Below are positions 44,358-44,428 of a DNA stretch of 44,428 bases, piece after piece. A program made the translations under genes and the position numbers. The DNA comes from Pseudomonadota bacterium (GTDB taxonomy: Bacteria > Pseudomonadota > Gammaproteobacteria > Burkholderiales > Thiobacillaceae): positions 1 through 44,428 of the forward strand of contig JAURYL010000011.1 of NCBI GenBank assembly GCA_030653935.1, written 5' to 3'. Below the pieces are notes generated by a model. It worked only from the letters and a program-made list of their open reading frames with translations, was not told the DNA's origin and searched no databases. The stretch's first letter is position 1; every line of letters begins with the position of its first letter.

Positions 44358-44420
44358 CCCGGATGCAGCCCGCCCACCGAAGGTTGAACTGGGTGCTGCC
44401 GTGGCCGGGCTGCATCCGGG
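44358..44420. repeat. palindrome GCCCGGATGCAGCCCG
   Basis: CCCGGATGCAGCCCG (44358-44372) is inverted as CGGGCTGCATCCGGG (44406-44420); GTAG precedes the left arm. The stretch 44235-44357 shows no gene that I can support. Confidence 0.8.
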
Positions 44421-44428
44421 ATGGCGAC

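Noticed and set aside
44162-44415. minus-strand small frames after rmuC
   Set aside because: They run through palindromes, lack a ribosome-binding site and match nothing that I recognise.

Overview
The window is high-GC bacterial chromosome and reads as a betaproteobacterium, probably a facultative denitrifier of the Nitrosomonadales/Sulfuricellaceae kind. That placement rests on the NarX/NarL pair with a Dnr-like Crp/Fnr regulator, ubiquinone Coq7, short-form HisG, CbbY-like phosphatase, a YeeE/YedE pair and EpsD/CAAX-type exopolysaccharide genes. It is inferred from gene content, not from a 16S gene. No rRNA, tRNA, CRISPR array, prophage or full insertion sequence is visible.

Layout. 1-5.5 kb (minus): a Bat (aerotolerance) operon, moxR - DUF58 - DUF4381 - batA - batB - TPR protein. 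5.7-9.2 kb: a Dnr-like regulator divergent from narX-narL, with an FNR/Dnr-type box and repeated GGTGGTAT motifs between them. 9.3-11.8 kb: rpsO-pnp. 11.8-14.7 kb: a hypothetical gene, a CbbY-like phosphatase, a REP-associated tyrosine transposase (RAYT) between REP palindromes, and a ccsA/ypjD-like gene. 14.8-18.4 kb: ffh, then rpsP-rimM-trmD-rplS. 18.4-22 kb: TSUP transporter, coq7, a DUF2322 gene, a secreted SCP2-like protein and the YeeE/YedE pair. 22-27.4 kb (minus): recG, ridA, spoT, rpoZ, fur. 27.5-33.2 kb: bamE-dapB, then three tightly packed genes for a PstS-like periplasmic protein, an outer-membrane beta-barrel and a membrane GGDEF/EAL protein. 33.2-35.9 kb: htpG (with a sigma32-like promoter) and hisG. 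36-42.8 kb: EpsD-type lipoprotein, CAAX-type membrane protease, galE and rfbB-rfbA-rfbC-rfbD (dTDP-rhamnose), with a DUF433/DUF5615 toxin-antitoxin-like pair between rfbB and rfbA. 42.9-44.4 kb: rmuC, a truncated EamA-like start and more palindromes.

Most striking is the load of palindromic repeats of several unrelated sequences, many of them bounded by GTAG...CTAC, the tetranucleotide that RAYT transposases recognise at REP elements. Several sit inside coding sequence without breaking the frame: in DUF58, the batB 3' end and recG (twice). One sits in a 22-bp duplication of the rfbA/rfbC junction. The three-gene PstS-like/barrel/GGDEF-EAL operon is the best candidate for a little-described signalling system: its EAL site looks intact while its GGDEF site is degenerate, and its periplasmic domain carries a CxxxC pair.
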